This document shows positions 8,090 to 15,205 of a stretch of 32,154 nt of DNA, piece by piece. The DNA is taken from positions 1 to 32,154 of the forward strand of contig CANGEZ010000003.1 of the NCBI GenBank assembly GCA_947452875.1, given 5' to 3'. The stretch comes from Chitinophagaceae bacterium. Lineage in GTDB: Bacteria > Bacteroidota > Bacteroidia > Chitinophagales > Chitinophagaceae. Under the pieces are notes generated by a model. It ran no database searches. It was not told where the DNA came from and was given only the letters and a program-made list of their open reading frames with translations. Every line of letters begins with the position of its first letter. Position 1 is the first letter of the stretch. The position numbers were made by a program, and so were the translations under genes.

Positions 8090-8097
8090 TAAATTTG
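8090..8097 (+). promoter_or_regulatory. -7 box of the PIN toxin-antitoxin module
   Basis: TAAATTTG, a full match to TAnnTTTG, ending 4 bp before the antitoxin ATG. If used, the message would be nearly leaderless. No shared palindrome upstream. Confidence 0.3.
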
Positions 8098-8101
8098 ATA
8101 A

Positions 8102-8332
8102 ATGGCATTAAAAGCAGAAATACCGTTTAATCAGATTTTGACAGTTGTCAAAACATTGAGTCCTTCTCAAAAGGAGCAGTTAAAAGCAGTCCTTTCAGAG
8201 CCCAAAAGTATCTCCAAAAAACAATCCGATTTGACCAAATTATTACTTTCCGGCCCGGTTTTTTCTAAAAAGCAAATTGATGTAATTAAGCAAAACAGAA
8301 AAAGTATAAACCAATGGCGGACAAAAAAATAA
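8102..8332 (+). CDS. antitoxin of a PIN-domain toxin-antitoxin pair
   Basis: 76-residue basic protein that overlaps the downstream PIN toxin gene by 19 nt, the usual antitoxin-first order with translational coupling. The N-terminal half (FNQILTVVKTLSPSQKEQLKAVL) looks like a helical dimerisation region; the C-terminal part (GPVFSKKQIDVIKQNRKSINQW) resembles the toxin-binding tail of small VapB-like antitoxins. No DNA-binding domain can be named with certainty. Role inferred mainly from size, order and overlap. Confidence 0.7.
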   Translation: MALKAEIPFNQILTVVKTLSPSQKEQLKAVLSEPKSISKKQSDLTKLLLSGPVFSKKQIDVIKQNRKSINQWRTKK

Positions 8333-8700
8333 TGATAGATACTTCTGTTCTCATTGAATATTTTAGAAAAACAGATAAAAATAAAACTACTTTATTAAAT
8401 CTTTCACTTGAATTTAATCATATTTATATTTCTTCAATTACAGAGTTTGAAATTTTTAATGGGGCTACTCCAAATCAGATTCAATTTTGGAATGAATTGA
8501 TTTCTAAACTCACAGTTCTTCATTTTGACAGCCAAGCTGCGAGAATCGCCGCGAAAATAGTGAGCAATCTCAAGAAAAAAAGAAAAAGCATTGATAAACC
8601 AGATTTATTCATAGCTTCAACAGCCTTAGCCAATAAACTGACACTTGCTACTTTAAACAAAAAAGATTTTGATGTAATTGATTCTTTAAGTGTCATTTGA
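8314..8700 (+). CDS. PIN-domain ribonuclease toxin (VapC-like)
   Basis: 128 residues, a complete PIN domain. The acidic metal-binding residues are in place: D9 in MIDTSVLIEYF, E44 in ITEFEIFNG, D97 in DKPDLFIASTALA and D118 in TLNKKDF. Such toxins cut tRNA or rRNA when freed from their antitoxin. The gene overlaps the antitoxin by 19 nt and ends 14 nt before the convergent AAA+ gene. It is the only part of this stretch without the shared promoter module, so it may be a separate island-maintenance unit. Confidence 0.85.
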   Translation: MADKKIMIDTSVLIEYFRKTDKNKTTLLNLSLEFNHIYISSITEFEIFNGATPNQIQFWNELISKLTVLHFDSQAARIAAKIVSNLKKKRKSIDKPDLFIASTALANKLTLATLNKKDFDVIDSLSVI

Positions 8701-8714
8701 TTATTCATTTTATA

Positions 8715-10382
8715 CTACCTATTAAACCCAATCACCTCCCTCATACTCTTCTTCTCCAGCATCAATTCTTGTTCTGCCAATTGCATTAAATAGGCTTCGT
8801 TGATTTTGATTTTCTCATCCAGTAAAGTATCTACCGCAACTTTCTTTCGAATGTTTTCTATCTGTCCTCCGCTTAAAGTTATTTTAGAGCAGATGCTTTT
8901 TAACACCGAAGTTTTAACCTCAGGAAATTTAGTTTTCCAAATTTGAGCAACAGTTTGTGGACCGGGTTTATCGAAACGAATTTTGTATAGGAATCTTCTG
9001 TCGAATGCTTTGTCGAGATTGTCGACAAGATTGGTGGTGGCAATGAAAATGCCTTCGAAGTTTTCCAACTCTTCCAACAAGATATTCTGCATGGTGTTCA
9101 TTTCCTGATCACCACGGTCGTTAACATTATGACGCTTACCGATAATCGCATCGGCTTCATTGAATAACAAGATAGGAGTCTGTTCGAATTCTTTCACAGC
9201 CTTACGATATTCATCAAACAATGCTTTTACGTTTTTAGCCGTATCGCCTACCCATTTGCTTTTTATTTTACTGGCATCAGCTAGCATCACAAATCGATTG
9301 CTGTTTTTACCCAATTGCATCACTGTTTCTGTTTTGCCGGTTCCAGGATGGCCGTATAACAATACGCTGATACCTTTTTTCATACCCTGACTCTCTAAAC
9401 GTTCAGTGAGATTGGGGAAATTATCCTGACTCAGCATATTGTGCAATTTATTCACCATCTGCTGTTCATTGTTTTCGAAAATGAGTTTCTTTTCAACGAT
9501 GCCGGTAGGCTCCAATTGCTTGAGCATTCCTTCAGGTAATTTGTTTTTTACGACAGCATTTTTATCAAATGCATGAACAGCTTTTTCAGAAAGGAAATAA
9601 CTAATACCGCCAAACATGTCATTGCTAACAGATTCTTTAATCAAACCTGAAGTCAACAAGAAATTAGTTCCGGCCTTATAAGAATTTCTGAGCTGGTATT
9701 GTTCTTCTTTTGAAGGTGTCAATTCACGAATGATGGTATCGTAATCGCAACTTTCATTTCCTAAATAATGTTGTAGACAAATGAACATGAAATGAGTTGC
9801 ATCCTCAGGTTGCATGTTCATATTGATGATGAATTCAGCCAACTCGATTTTGGGATTGCTATTGATTAAATCTGCAGTCCATTGAATGAATTGTTTGTAA
9901 GTAATACGATGGCTGTTCCTGTCGGCAATTTTACTTTGAAAACGAGAGATCAACTGAAATGAAGTTATTATTTCAGGTAAATCAAAGTTCTCCATCTTGC
10001 CGGTTAATACCGATTTGATTAGTTTGACGGTCAAATGGTAATCAGTCAACGGATATAATTTAGGGTCCTTCTTAGGTGACATCCACTCACGGGCAACTAT
10101 AGGCGCCAATACATCGTTCAACATCAAGGCGCTGGAAGTTCTCAAATCCAAATAAGACAATAATTCTTTGATGGAACAATTGCTGTTTTCAAATTGCGAT
10201 TGAATCAACAAAGCAGTTATTACCGTTTGTTCATCTGTAGCATTAAAGAAATTGGATAACAACTCAGTTTCATTTTTACAGGCTTCCAATTGTTCCGCCT
10301 TAAGACAGGAGTCTTTTGAAGCATCATAAATCTTTTCAATAGCATCAAGAATCGGGTTTTGAGATGGTGTGAATTCGAACAT
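8715..10382 (-). CDS. AAA+ ATPase with a long N-terminal helical region
   Basis: 555 residues. The AAA+ module is near the C-terminus: Walker A GHPGTGKT (344-351), Walker B ILLFNEAD (404-411, Asn in place of the more common Asp), sensor 1 IFIATTN (445-451) and an arginine-finger pair in FDRRFLY (R462, R463), followed by a small lid domain. This is the classic clade that includes proteasomal ATPases, FtsH and Cdc48. The first ~330 residues are helix-rich and unrecognised; they probably bind substrate or a partner. Possible roles are protein remodelling or unfolding during stress. It is transcribed divergently from the 10536 operon; two shared modules sit back to back between them. Confidence 0.85.
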   Translation of the reverse strand: MFEFTPSQNPILDAIEKIYDASKDSCLKAEQLEACKNETELLSNFFNATDEQTVITALLIQSQFENSNCSIKELLSYLDLRTSSALMLNDVLAPIVAREWMSPKKDPKLYPLTDYHLTVKLIKSVLTGKMENFDLPEIITSFQLISRFQSKIADRNSHRITYKQFIQWTADLINSNPKIELAEFIINMNMQPEDATHFMFICLQHYLGNESCDYDTIIRELTPSKEEQYQLRNSYKAGTNFLLTSGLIKESVSNDMFGGISYFLSEKAVHAFDKNAVVKNKLPEGMLKQLEPTGIVEKKLIFENNEQQMVNKLHNMLSQDNFPNLTERLESQGMKKGISVLLYGHPGTGKTETVMQLGKNSNRFVMLADASKIKSKWVGDTAKNVKALFDEYRKAVKEFEQTPILLFNEADAIIGKRHNVNDRGDQEMNTMQNILLEELENFEGIFIATTNLVDNLDKAFDRRFLYKIRFDKPGPQTVAQIWKTKFPEVKTSVLKSICSKITLSGGQIENIRKKVAVDTLLDEKIKINEAYLMQLAEQELMLEKKSMREVIGFNR

Positions 10383-10419
10383 GTTGAAAATATTTAAAGG
10401 TGGATAAAAAAGTGGATGA

Positions 10420-10454
10420 CAAACATAGAAACCGAGATTGTAATCTTTTTACAA
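10420..10454 (-). promoter_or_regulatory. shared palindrome/-7 promoter module, copy 5 (AAA+ ATPase)
   Basis: Minus strand: TTGTAA-AAAGA-TTACAA (10454-10438), perfect half-sites extended by GAT/ATC on the flanks, 10 bp, then TATGTTTG (10427-10420), a perfect TAnnTTTG. This is the best copy in the window and defines the consensus. The ATG is at 10382. Confidence 0.75.
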
Positions 10455-10482
10455 TCAGAAAAAAATAAAAGAAAATATTTCA

Positions 10483-10517
10483 ATGTAAATAGATTACAAA
10501 TCCAGTTTTTATCATTG
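10483..10517 (+). promoter_or_regulatory. shared palindrome/-7 promoter module, copy 6 (10536 operon)
   Basis: ATGTAA-ATAGA-TTACAA (10483-10499), 10 bp, then TATCATTG (10510-10517); ATG at 10536. It faces away from copy 5, with 28 bp between the two palindromes, so one control region serves both operons. Confidence 0.65.
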
Positions 10518-10535
10518 TGAAAAATATTTCGATTG

Positions 10536-11192
10536 ATGAATATAGACACTATAAATGAGCTTCCCTTGGTTCAAAAATATTTCGGACTAAAAGAAAACAA
10601 GTCAGTAATGAATCTTCTCGGATCAGATTATTGGGATGAAATGCCCGATGATTTATCAAGAAATGAATTTTTGATTTATTTGGATTTACCGAGACCTGCT
10701 GTTTTGCTTCGTTTAAGAGGAGGGAAGTCATTGTCTTCAAGAATAGCTAAACTGCCACCAATCAAAGAAGTGCTAATGCAATTAGCTGATTTGAATTTTG
10801 ATTCGATTTTATTTGCGCTTACTTTATATGGCACAGCTTCCAATCAAAATCCGCTTGATATTATTAACAGCTCAAAGGATTTTAAATCAATTCCTTTAAT
10901 TGATGATATTTTAAAACCAACAAATGGCTATGTGTTATTTGCACATCAGTTTGAACAAATTTACTCCAGAATACCTTCCTCCTCAGAAATAGAAATTGTC
11001 ACATTAAGAAAAGATTGGAATAAGAAAAAGCCTGAGGCCATTGAACTTGTTAAGCAAACTGAAATTACTTCGGGTTTGAGTTTTTATGATTTGCTAATAG
11101 AAAAAACGATAGAAGAAAATCACTTTGTATGGAATGCGAATTTTAAAGGAGCGAAGTTGTTGTGGGATTACTTAAACAAAATTCAAAAGTAA
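10536..11192 (+). CDS. hypothetical protein heading the ADP-ribosylglycohydrolase operon
   Basis: 218 residues from the ATG at 10536, one codon inside a possible TTG at 10533. No recognisable domain. Features: an LGSDYWDEMPDDLSRNEFLIYLDLPRPAVLLRLRGGK segment (29-65) with several Asp/Glu and a Leu/Arg-rich strand-turn, a helical middle, and a C-terminal DYLNKIQK tail. No signal peptide or membrane helix. The ADP-ribosylglycohydrolase gene starts 24 nt after its stop on the same strand, so cotranscription is very likely. It may work with the hydrolase or be a target or guard in the same response; the sequence does not decide. Confidence 0.65.
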   Translation: MNIDTINELPLVQKYFGLKENKSVMNLLGSDYWDEMPDDLSRNEFLIYLDLPRPAVLLRLRGGKSLSSRIAKLPPIKEVLMQLADLNFDSILFALTLYGTASNQNPLDIINSSKDFKSIPLIDDILKPTNGYVLFAHQFEQIYSRIPSSSEIEIVTLRKDWNKKKPEAIELVKQTEITSGLSFYDLLIEKTIEENHFVWNANFKGAKLLWDYLNKIQK

Positions 11193-11216
11193 AAATTCAA
11201 AATTAAAACGTCAAAA

Positions 11217-12158
11217 TTGAAAAATATAAAAGATGCCCTTTGGGGTTTTGTAGTGGGAGATGCATTAGGCGTTCCCTATGAATTTTCAACGCGAAGTATG
11301 ATGAAAGAAAATCCTGCAGTTGACATGGTAGGATATGGAACTTATAATCAACCGCCTGGAACATGGAGTGACGATACTTCCATGTTGTTATGTGTGTTGG
11401 AAAACATCATTAATAAAGGAGATATTCATTCTCTTGCTGACTTGTTTTTGAAATGGTATCGTGATGATTATATGACGCCGCATGGCGAGTTGTTTGATAT
11501 CGGCATTACCACAAGTGCTGCATTGCAGAAAGTCTTGATTGGTGTAAAGCCTTCACTGGCAGGTGGCGATGATGAAAATTCAGCTGGCAACGGTAGTTTG
11601 ATGAGATCCTTGCCTTATGCATTTGTGGAAGATATCAATAAATCGGTTTTCAATATGAACAGGGAAAACCGGATTACGCATCGAAATAGTAAATGCTCGT
11701 TGTGTTGTATGTTTTATGTGAAGATGATGCGTTCGCTACTAGAAGGAAATGATAAGTTTGAGGCATTCAAAACTGGAGGTGCTTACTTAAGATTTGGTTG
11801 GCGGATAACAGACAGTGATGATGACCACGAAGAAGAATGGCAATGGTTTAAAAAATTATTCAATCCTGATTTTAGCTCATTGCCTGAATCTGAAATCAAA
11901 TCAACTGGTTATGTATTGAGTACATTAGAAGCTGCCAGCTGGTGTTTTTTAAATACCGATAACTATAAAGATGCGGTTTTGAAAGCAGTGAGTTTAGGTG
12001 GCGATACGGATACAATTGCAGCGTTGACAGGCGGTTTGGCAGGCATGTACTATGGTTATGAAAATATTCCACTAGAATGGCGGCAACAAATTGCCAGTCC
12101 ACATTTAATCAATAATCTTTTAGATAAAATAAATCCCGATGCAAAATACATTCACTAA
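11217..12158 (+). CDS. ADP-ribosylglycohydrolase (DraG/ARH family)
   Basis: 313 residues starting at a TTG (MKNIKDALWGFVVGDALGVP), the normal N-terminus of this family. It removes ADP-ribose from modified proteins or small molecules using two metal ions. The metal ligands are present: SDDTSM (51-56) and GGDTDTIAALTGGLAG (261-276). The GDALGVP motif (14-20) and NGSLMR are also intact, so it should be active. It is second in an operon behind copy 6 of the shared promoter module. Together with the NADAR gene it gives this locus two ADP-ribose-removing enzymes of different fold. The substrate cannot be read from sequence. Confidence 0.92.
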   Translation: MKNIKDALWGFVVGDALGVPYEFSTRSMMKENPAVDMVGYGTYNQPPGTWSDDTSMLLCVLENIINKGDIHSLADLFLKWYRDDYMTPHGELFDIGITTSAALQKVLIGVKPSLAGGDDENSAGNGSLMRSLPYAFVEDINKSVFNMNRENRITHRNSKCSLCCMFYVKMMRSLLEGNDKFEAFKTGGAYLRFGWRITDSDDDHEEEWQWFKKLFNPDFSSLPESEIKSTGYVLSTLEAASWCFLNTDNYKDAVLKAVSLGGDTDTIAALTGGLAGMYYGYENIPLEWRQQIASPHLINNLLDKINPDAKYIH

Positions 12159-12540
12159 TTATGAGCCTGCCGGTCCTTTGAGTTATCTTTTAATGGATGA
12201 CGATGGTAATATGCAACTTGGACTTTACAAGAAAATCGGCCGAAACAAATTGGTATTGATCTTGAAATTCAAAACTGATTATTTTGTCATCAATCCAACA
12301 GAGGAGATGATGAATGCTTTTTTCAGAAACGAAAAGACGGTGATAGATATGGCATATCATCCTGAAAATATTTACTTAACAGACACTGAGAATAATCCGC
12401 TTTCAAAAGATCAAGCTTGGGATATTTACAATTATATATTATCGCAACTTTCCGGGACATTATCTACGCAGTTATTCTTTACGACTTATCCGAATTATTA
12501 TTATTTGTATAGGGAGAGGATGGAGATTTTTAATAATTGA
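12139..12540 (+). CDS. hypothetical protein, third gene of the ADP-ribosylglycohydrolase operon
   Basis: 133 residues, overlapping the end of the glycohydrolase gene by 20 nt in another frame, which implies translational coupling. It has an N-terminal beta-like stretch (GPLSYLLMDDDGNMQLGLYKKIGRNKLVLILKF), a helix, and a Tyr-rich C-terminal end (TTYPNYYYLYRERM). No known domain, signal peptide or membrane segment. Its tight coupling to the hydrolase suggests a partner subunit or specificity factor; this is inference. Confidence 0.65.
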   Translation: MQNTFTNYEPAGPLSYLLMDDDGNMQLGLYKKIGRNKLVLILKFKTDYFVINPTEEMMNAFFRNEKTVIDMAYHPENIYLTDTENNPLSKDQAWDIYNYILSQLSGTLSTQLFFTTYPNYYYLYRERMEIFNN

Positions 12541-12588
12541 GTATATAAATACAGCTAATCGCTTTAAATTTTATTTATCCAATTATTT

Positions 12589-12596
12589 TATATTTG
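12589..12596 (+). promoter_or_regulatory. -7 box of the second small membrane protein gene
   Basis: TATATTTG, a perfect TAnnTTTG, 22 bp before the ATG at 12619. No shared palindrome upstream. Confidence 0.4.
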
Positions 12597-12618
12597 AGCC
12601 GATTATAAATCTATAATA

Positions 12619-12831
12619 ATGACACTTCTTTTAACATCCATTGATACCTGGACTTCCGAAGACACCCAAGGTGCTTGGATGCTTGGTGCAATAGTCCTTT
12701 TGTATTTCGTTAGAAACCAATCGCCAGTTCTCAGATCTATTTGGGATATTTTTGTGGTGATAATGGCAATCATTCTGGTTATATGCACTTTAGGCTTACT
12801 TCGTGATTGGGCTAAAAAGTTCTTCAAATAG
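12619..12831 (+). CDS. small two-helix membrane protein, paralogue of the 1372-1605 product
   Basis: 70 residues with two hydrophobic helices (about 18-32, AWMLGAIVLLYFV, and 44-61, IFVVIMAIILVICTLGLL) and a basic amphipathic tail RDWAKKFFK. The loop R-N-x-S-P-x-L-R-x-IW and the basic aromatic tail match the other small membrane protein of the window, so a shared origin is likely. It has its own -7 box and is followed at 12840-12863 by a weak GGAAAGG-type hairpin candidate. An opposite-strand frame covers the same bases but lacks protein-like features. Function unknown. Confidence 0.6.
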   Translation: MTLLLTSIDTWTSEDTQGAWMLGAIVLLYFVRNQSPVLRSIWDIFVVIMAIILVICTLGLLRDWAKKFFK

Positions 12832-12903
12832 TCATTTTGAAAGGGTTATTAAATTCCTTTTTCATTGTATGCAAATCAATTCTTAAATAATTAATTATTG
12901 AAT

Positions 12904-12930
12904 AATTCAAGATTTTATAAATCTTGAATT
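12904..12930. promoter_or_regulatory. 27-bp palindrome, likely operator of the RelE-type toxin-antitoxin pair
   Basis: Perfect inverted repeat with 12-bp arms AATTCAAGATTT and their reverse complement around TAT, ending 27 bp before the antitoxin ATG at 12958. Toxin-antitoxin complexes commonly repress their own promoter at such a site. Because it is AT-rich it might instead be a terminator of the upstream gene, but it lacks a GC stem. Confidence 0.5.
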
Positions 12931-12957
12931 AAATTTATTAATTTCATAAAAAAAATT

Positions 12958-13182
12958 ATGGCTATTCCTGTAAAATATATGGTGGATGATAAAGGCCAAA
13001 AAACCTCAGTTTTGGTTCCAATAAAGGCATGGACAAAAATTAATGAGGATTATTCAAAACTTCAAAAGAAAATTGAAATATTAACAGGTATAAAAGATTC
13101 TTTACAAGAGATTAAAAGTGCTAGAAAGTCGGGAAAGAAATTACAAACCTTAAAAGACTTTTTAAGTGAAGGTAACAATTAG
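12958..13182 (+). CDS. antitoxin of a RelE/ParE-type pair
   Basis: 74 residues starting MAIPVKYMVDDKGQKTSVLVP, which resembles the small Phd/YefM-like antitoxins of Bacteroidota (a beta-strand N-terminus, then W-x-x-I-x-x-DYxKLxxK, then the LQTLKDFL tail that would wrap the toxin). It overlaps the toxin gene by 17 nt. A strong palindrome lies just upstream, consistent with autoregulation. Confidence 0.72.
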   Translation: MAIPVKYMVDDKGQKTSVLVPIKAWTKINEDYSKLQKKIEILTGIKDSLQEIKSARKSGKKLQTLKDFLSEGNN

Positions 13183-13525
13183 AATTACAACAAATTTTTT
13201 AAAATCAGCAAAACCTTTACTCAAGAAATACATTTCTCTAAAGAAAGATTTATTAATGTTAGAGAAAGAGTTGATTCAAAATCCCCATATTGGTATTTCA
13301 TTAGGTAATAATGCTTACAAAATAAGGCTTAAAATTTCTTCTAAACAAAAAGGTAAAAGTGGTGGAGCTAGAGTAATTACATTAGTTGAATCTAACCTTT
13401 TAATTAAGACGGAAAAAGTTTCAGAAAACGAAACTTACGTTTATCTTTTATCAATTTTTGACAAATCCGAAACTGAAAATATTTCCGAAAAAGAATTAAA
13501 GGATTTGATAAAGAGCATCAAATAA
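13166..13525 (+). CDS. RelE/ParE-family toxin
   Basis: 119 residues from a GTG at 13166 inside the antitoxin gene. The central part NNAYKIRLKISSKQKGKSGGARVITLV (47-73) and YVYLLSIFDKSETENISEKELKDLI (90-114) match the RelE/HigB-like pattern of K-I-R, S-G-G-x-R-V and Y-L-L-x-I-x-D-K-S-E. Such toxins cut mRNA at the ribosome or poison gyrase; which applies here is not clear. Full length for the family. Confidence 0.8.
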   Translation: MKVTIRITTNFLKSAKPLLKKYISLKKDLLMLEKELIQNPHIGISLGNNAYKIRLKISSKQKGKSGGARVITLVESNLLIKTEKVSENETYVYLLSIFDKSETENISEKELKDLIKSIK

Positions 13526-13540
13526 ATATTTCTTCCTCCA

Positions 13541-13575
13541 TTGTAAATACTTTACAATCCCAATTTCTACTTTTA
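13541..13575 (+). promoter_or_regulatory. shared palindrome/-7 promoter module, copy 7 (no intact gene directly behind)
   Basis: TTGTAA-ATACT-TTACAA (13541-13557), perfect half-sites, 10 bp, then TACTTTTA (13568-13575). Unlike the other seven copies, no convincing start codon follows within 75 bp; the next clear gene starts at 13808. Confidence 0.6.
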
Positions 13576-13807
13576 ACCCATGATTTACAATTACACTCTC
13601 GTCTTCTAGTTTTCATTCTTTAATCAAATTTTATCGCCAAACAACTTTAGGGTTGTATCAGGAGAAGTATGTCTTTGATGTACAGAAACTGAAAATCGAC
13701 ACAAAGGTATCGAGGTGGTAAAATAGTTCTTTGACTTATGGATAAAGTTTTCATTCTCAGTGATGAGACTTTATAAATAATTATTTAAACAATTTAAAAC
13801 TACAATT
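13576..13807 (+). other. transcribed leader or gene remnant behind promoter copy 7
   Basis: 232 bp without an intact gene. A stop-free stretch from 13584 to 13721 has protein-like content at its end (TTLGLYQEKYVFDVQKLKID) but no ATG. A 9-codon frame begins at the ATG 13580 in another frame, and a 12-codon frame MDKVFILSDETL lies at 13738-13776. This could be a decayed regulon gene broken by a frameshift, or a long 5' leader or small RNA before the gene at 13808. Confidence 0.25.
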
Positions 13808-14086
13808 ATGAGTAAAGAAAAAATCCAAAAAATCGACTTAATCAAGTCGTACGATGTTAGTGAAGAATATGTAATCGATTCATCGAAAAGAAGGAGAGAG
13901 TTTGTAATGAGATACTGGTTTGATGAAGTGAATTTTCAACATGAAACCAAACCTAGGTTTAAATTTCTATCCGAAAATTCGGAGTTAAGAAAAAGATGTG
14001 AACTGATTTTAAAAACACATTCGTTAGACAACAGAAATGTAAGATTTGAAGAATCGCTGGTATTTGTGTTATTGATAAGTAAATAA
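13808..14086 (+). CDS. hypothetical protein, 92 residues
   Basis: Starts MSKEKIQKIDLIKSYDVSEEYV and contains a basic SKRRREFVMRYWFDEVNF segment and a KFLSENSELRKRCELILK helix. No recognised domain, membrane helix or signal peptide. It lies between the RelE-type toxin and the second WYL regulator, on the same strand as both, 103 bp before the latter. It may be transcribed from promoter copy 7 through a 230-nt leader. Function unknown. Confidence 0.5.
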   Translation: MSKEKIQKIDLIKSYDVSEEYVIDSSKRRREFVMRYWFDEVNFQHETKPRFKFLSENSELRKRCELILKTHSLDNRNVRFEESLVFVLLISK

Positions 14087-14189
14087 AATTCATCGATTTC
14101 TATTATAATCCTAAAGTCTATATAATACATAAAAGCTTTATAAATAATATTTTATAAATTGCTAATTCTCAATTTAAAACCAAATCATT

Positions 14190-15185
14190 ATGCCTGTAAA
14201 TAAAAATGCAGTTTTTCGTTATAGAATTATTGATGGATGCTTGAGAAATTCAATGCGCAAATATCCCACGCTACAGATGCTTAAGGAAATGATTATGGAA
14301 GGCGCCGGACTTGAATCTTTGTCCGACTCGCAAATCAACAAAGATATCAGAGCGATGAAAGATATTTACAACGCGCCTATTGAAAATCATAAAATTCATG
14401 GTGGTTATTATTATACTGAACCTGATTTTTCCATCAATAGCTTTCCACTAACACATGACGAAATTCGTGTGCTGGATTTGTCTACTTCAATTCTCAAGCA
14501 AATCAAATACTCAGGTTATTTTAATCAATTTGAGTCGGTGATTGATAAACTAATCAGCGGGTTCAGAATTTCGCAGATTCCTGGATATGAGCAGAGACAA
14601 ATCATAGAAATTGAACAACCCATATCCGATACCGGTTTACGTTGGATAGAAATGGCTTACGAAAGTATCATCAACAAATTGCCATTACATATCGATTACA
14701 GAAAATTCAATAGTGATGAAGTAAAGCAACATATTTTCAGCGCTTACATCATTCGCGAATATAGGAATCGATGGTATATAACAGGATATTCTGAACGTTC
14801 AGAAGGTATAACTACACTTGCGCTTGATCGTGTGGTGAATATGGAACTAATGAAAGGTGGTTATCATTCTGCTGACTTTGATGCCAAAGATTTTTTTAAA
14901 TATGGTTTTGGTGCAACCGTGTACAATGATTCTAAACCCTTTAAAGTGGAGTTGCAATTTGACAATTCAGTTGCTGGTTACATGCTTACCAAGCCCTTAC
15001 ATTCTACTCAGAAAATAATATCTCATGATGAAAACCTTCATCTTGAAATTGAGTGTTATCTCACACCTGAATTAGAGGGCACAATTTTAAGTTATGCGGA
15101 GAATGTGAAAGTGATTGCACCACAAGAGCTGATAGACAAAGTTCAAAAAAGAGCAGAAGAACTAGTGGCGTTGTATAAAAAGTAA
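14190..15185 (+). CDS. WYL-domain transcriptional regulator (second of two)
   Basis: 331 residues. N-terminal winged helix (about 6-65: FRYRIIDGCLRNSMRKYPTL, ending in NKDIRAMK), a linker with PLTHDEIRVLDLS that is common in this family, a WYL domain (about 160-230: LHIDYRKFNSDEVKQHIFSAY, then YRNRWYITGYSER with the W-Y-I motif, then TLALDRVVNMEL) and a WCX-type C-terminus (SYAENVKVIAPQELIDKVQ). It shares architecture with the 140-1189 product but is clearly divergent; the two could form a heterodimer, as PafB and PafC do. The secreted nuclease gene follows by 20 nt, so they may be cotranscribed. Its own promoter region (AT-rich TTATAA repeats at 14141-14160) lacks the shared module. Confidence 0.9.
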   Translation: MPVNKNAVFRYRIIDGCLRNSMRKYPTLQMLKEMIMEGAGLESLSDSQINKDIRAMKDIYNAPIENHKIHGGYYYTEPDFSINSFPLTHDEIRVLDLSTSILKQIKYSGYFNQFESVIDKLISGFRISQIPGYEQRQIIEIEQPISDTGLRWIEMAYESIINKLPLHIDYRKFNSDEVKQHIFSAYIIREYRNRWYITGYSERSEGITTLALDRVVNMELMKGGYHSADFDAKDFFKYGFGATVYNDSKPFKVELQFDNSVAGYMLTKPLHSTQKIISHDENLHLEIECYLTPELEGTILSYAENVKVIAPQELIDKVQKRAEELVALYKK

Positions 15186-15205
15186 TATCATTCTAATTCA
15201 TCAAA

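Noticed and set aside
12603..12827. 74-codon minus-strand frame opposite the small membrane protein
   Set aside because: The plus-strand frame has membrane helices, a -7 box and a paralogue; the minus frame has none of these.
14141..14160. TTATAA repeats before the second WYL gene as another copy of the module
   Set aside because: Half-sites lack the G and C of TTGTAA/TTACAA and the spacing is 8 bp; probably AT-rich promoter DNA.
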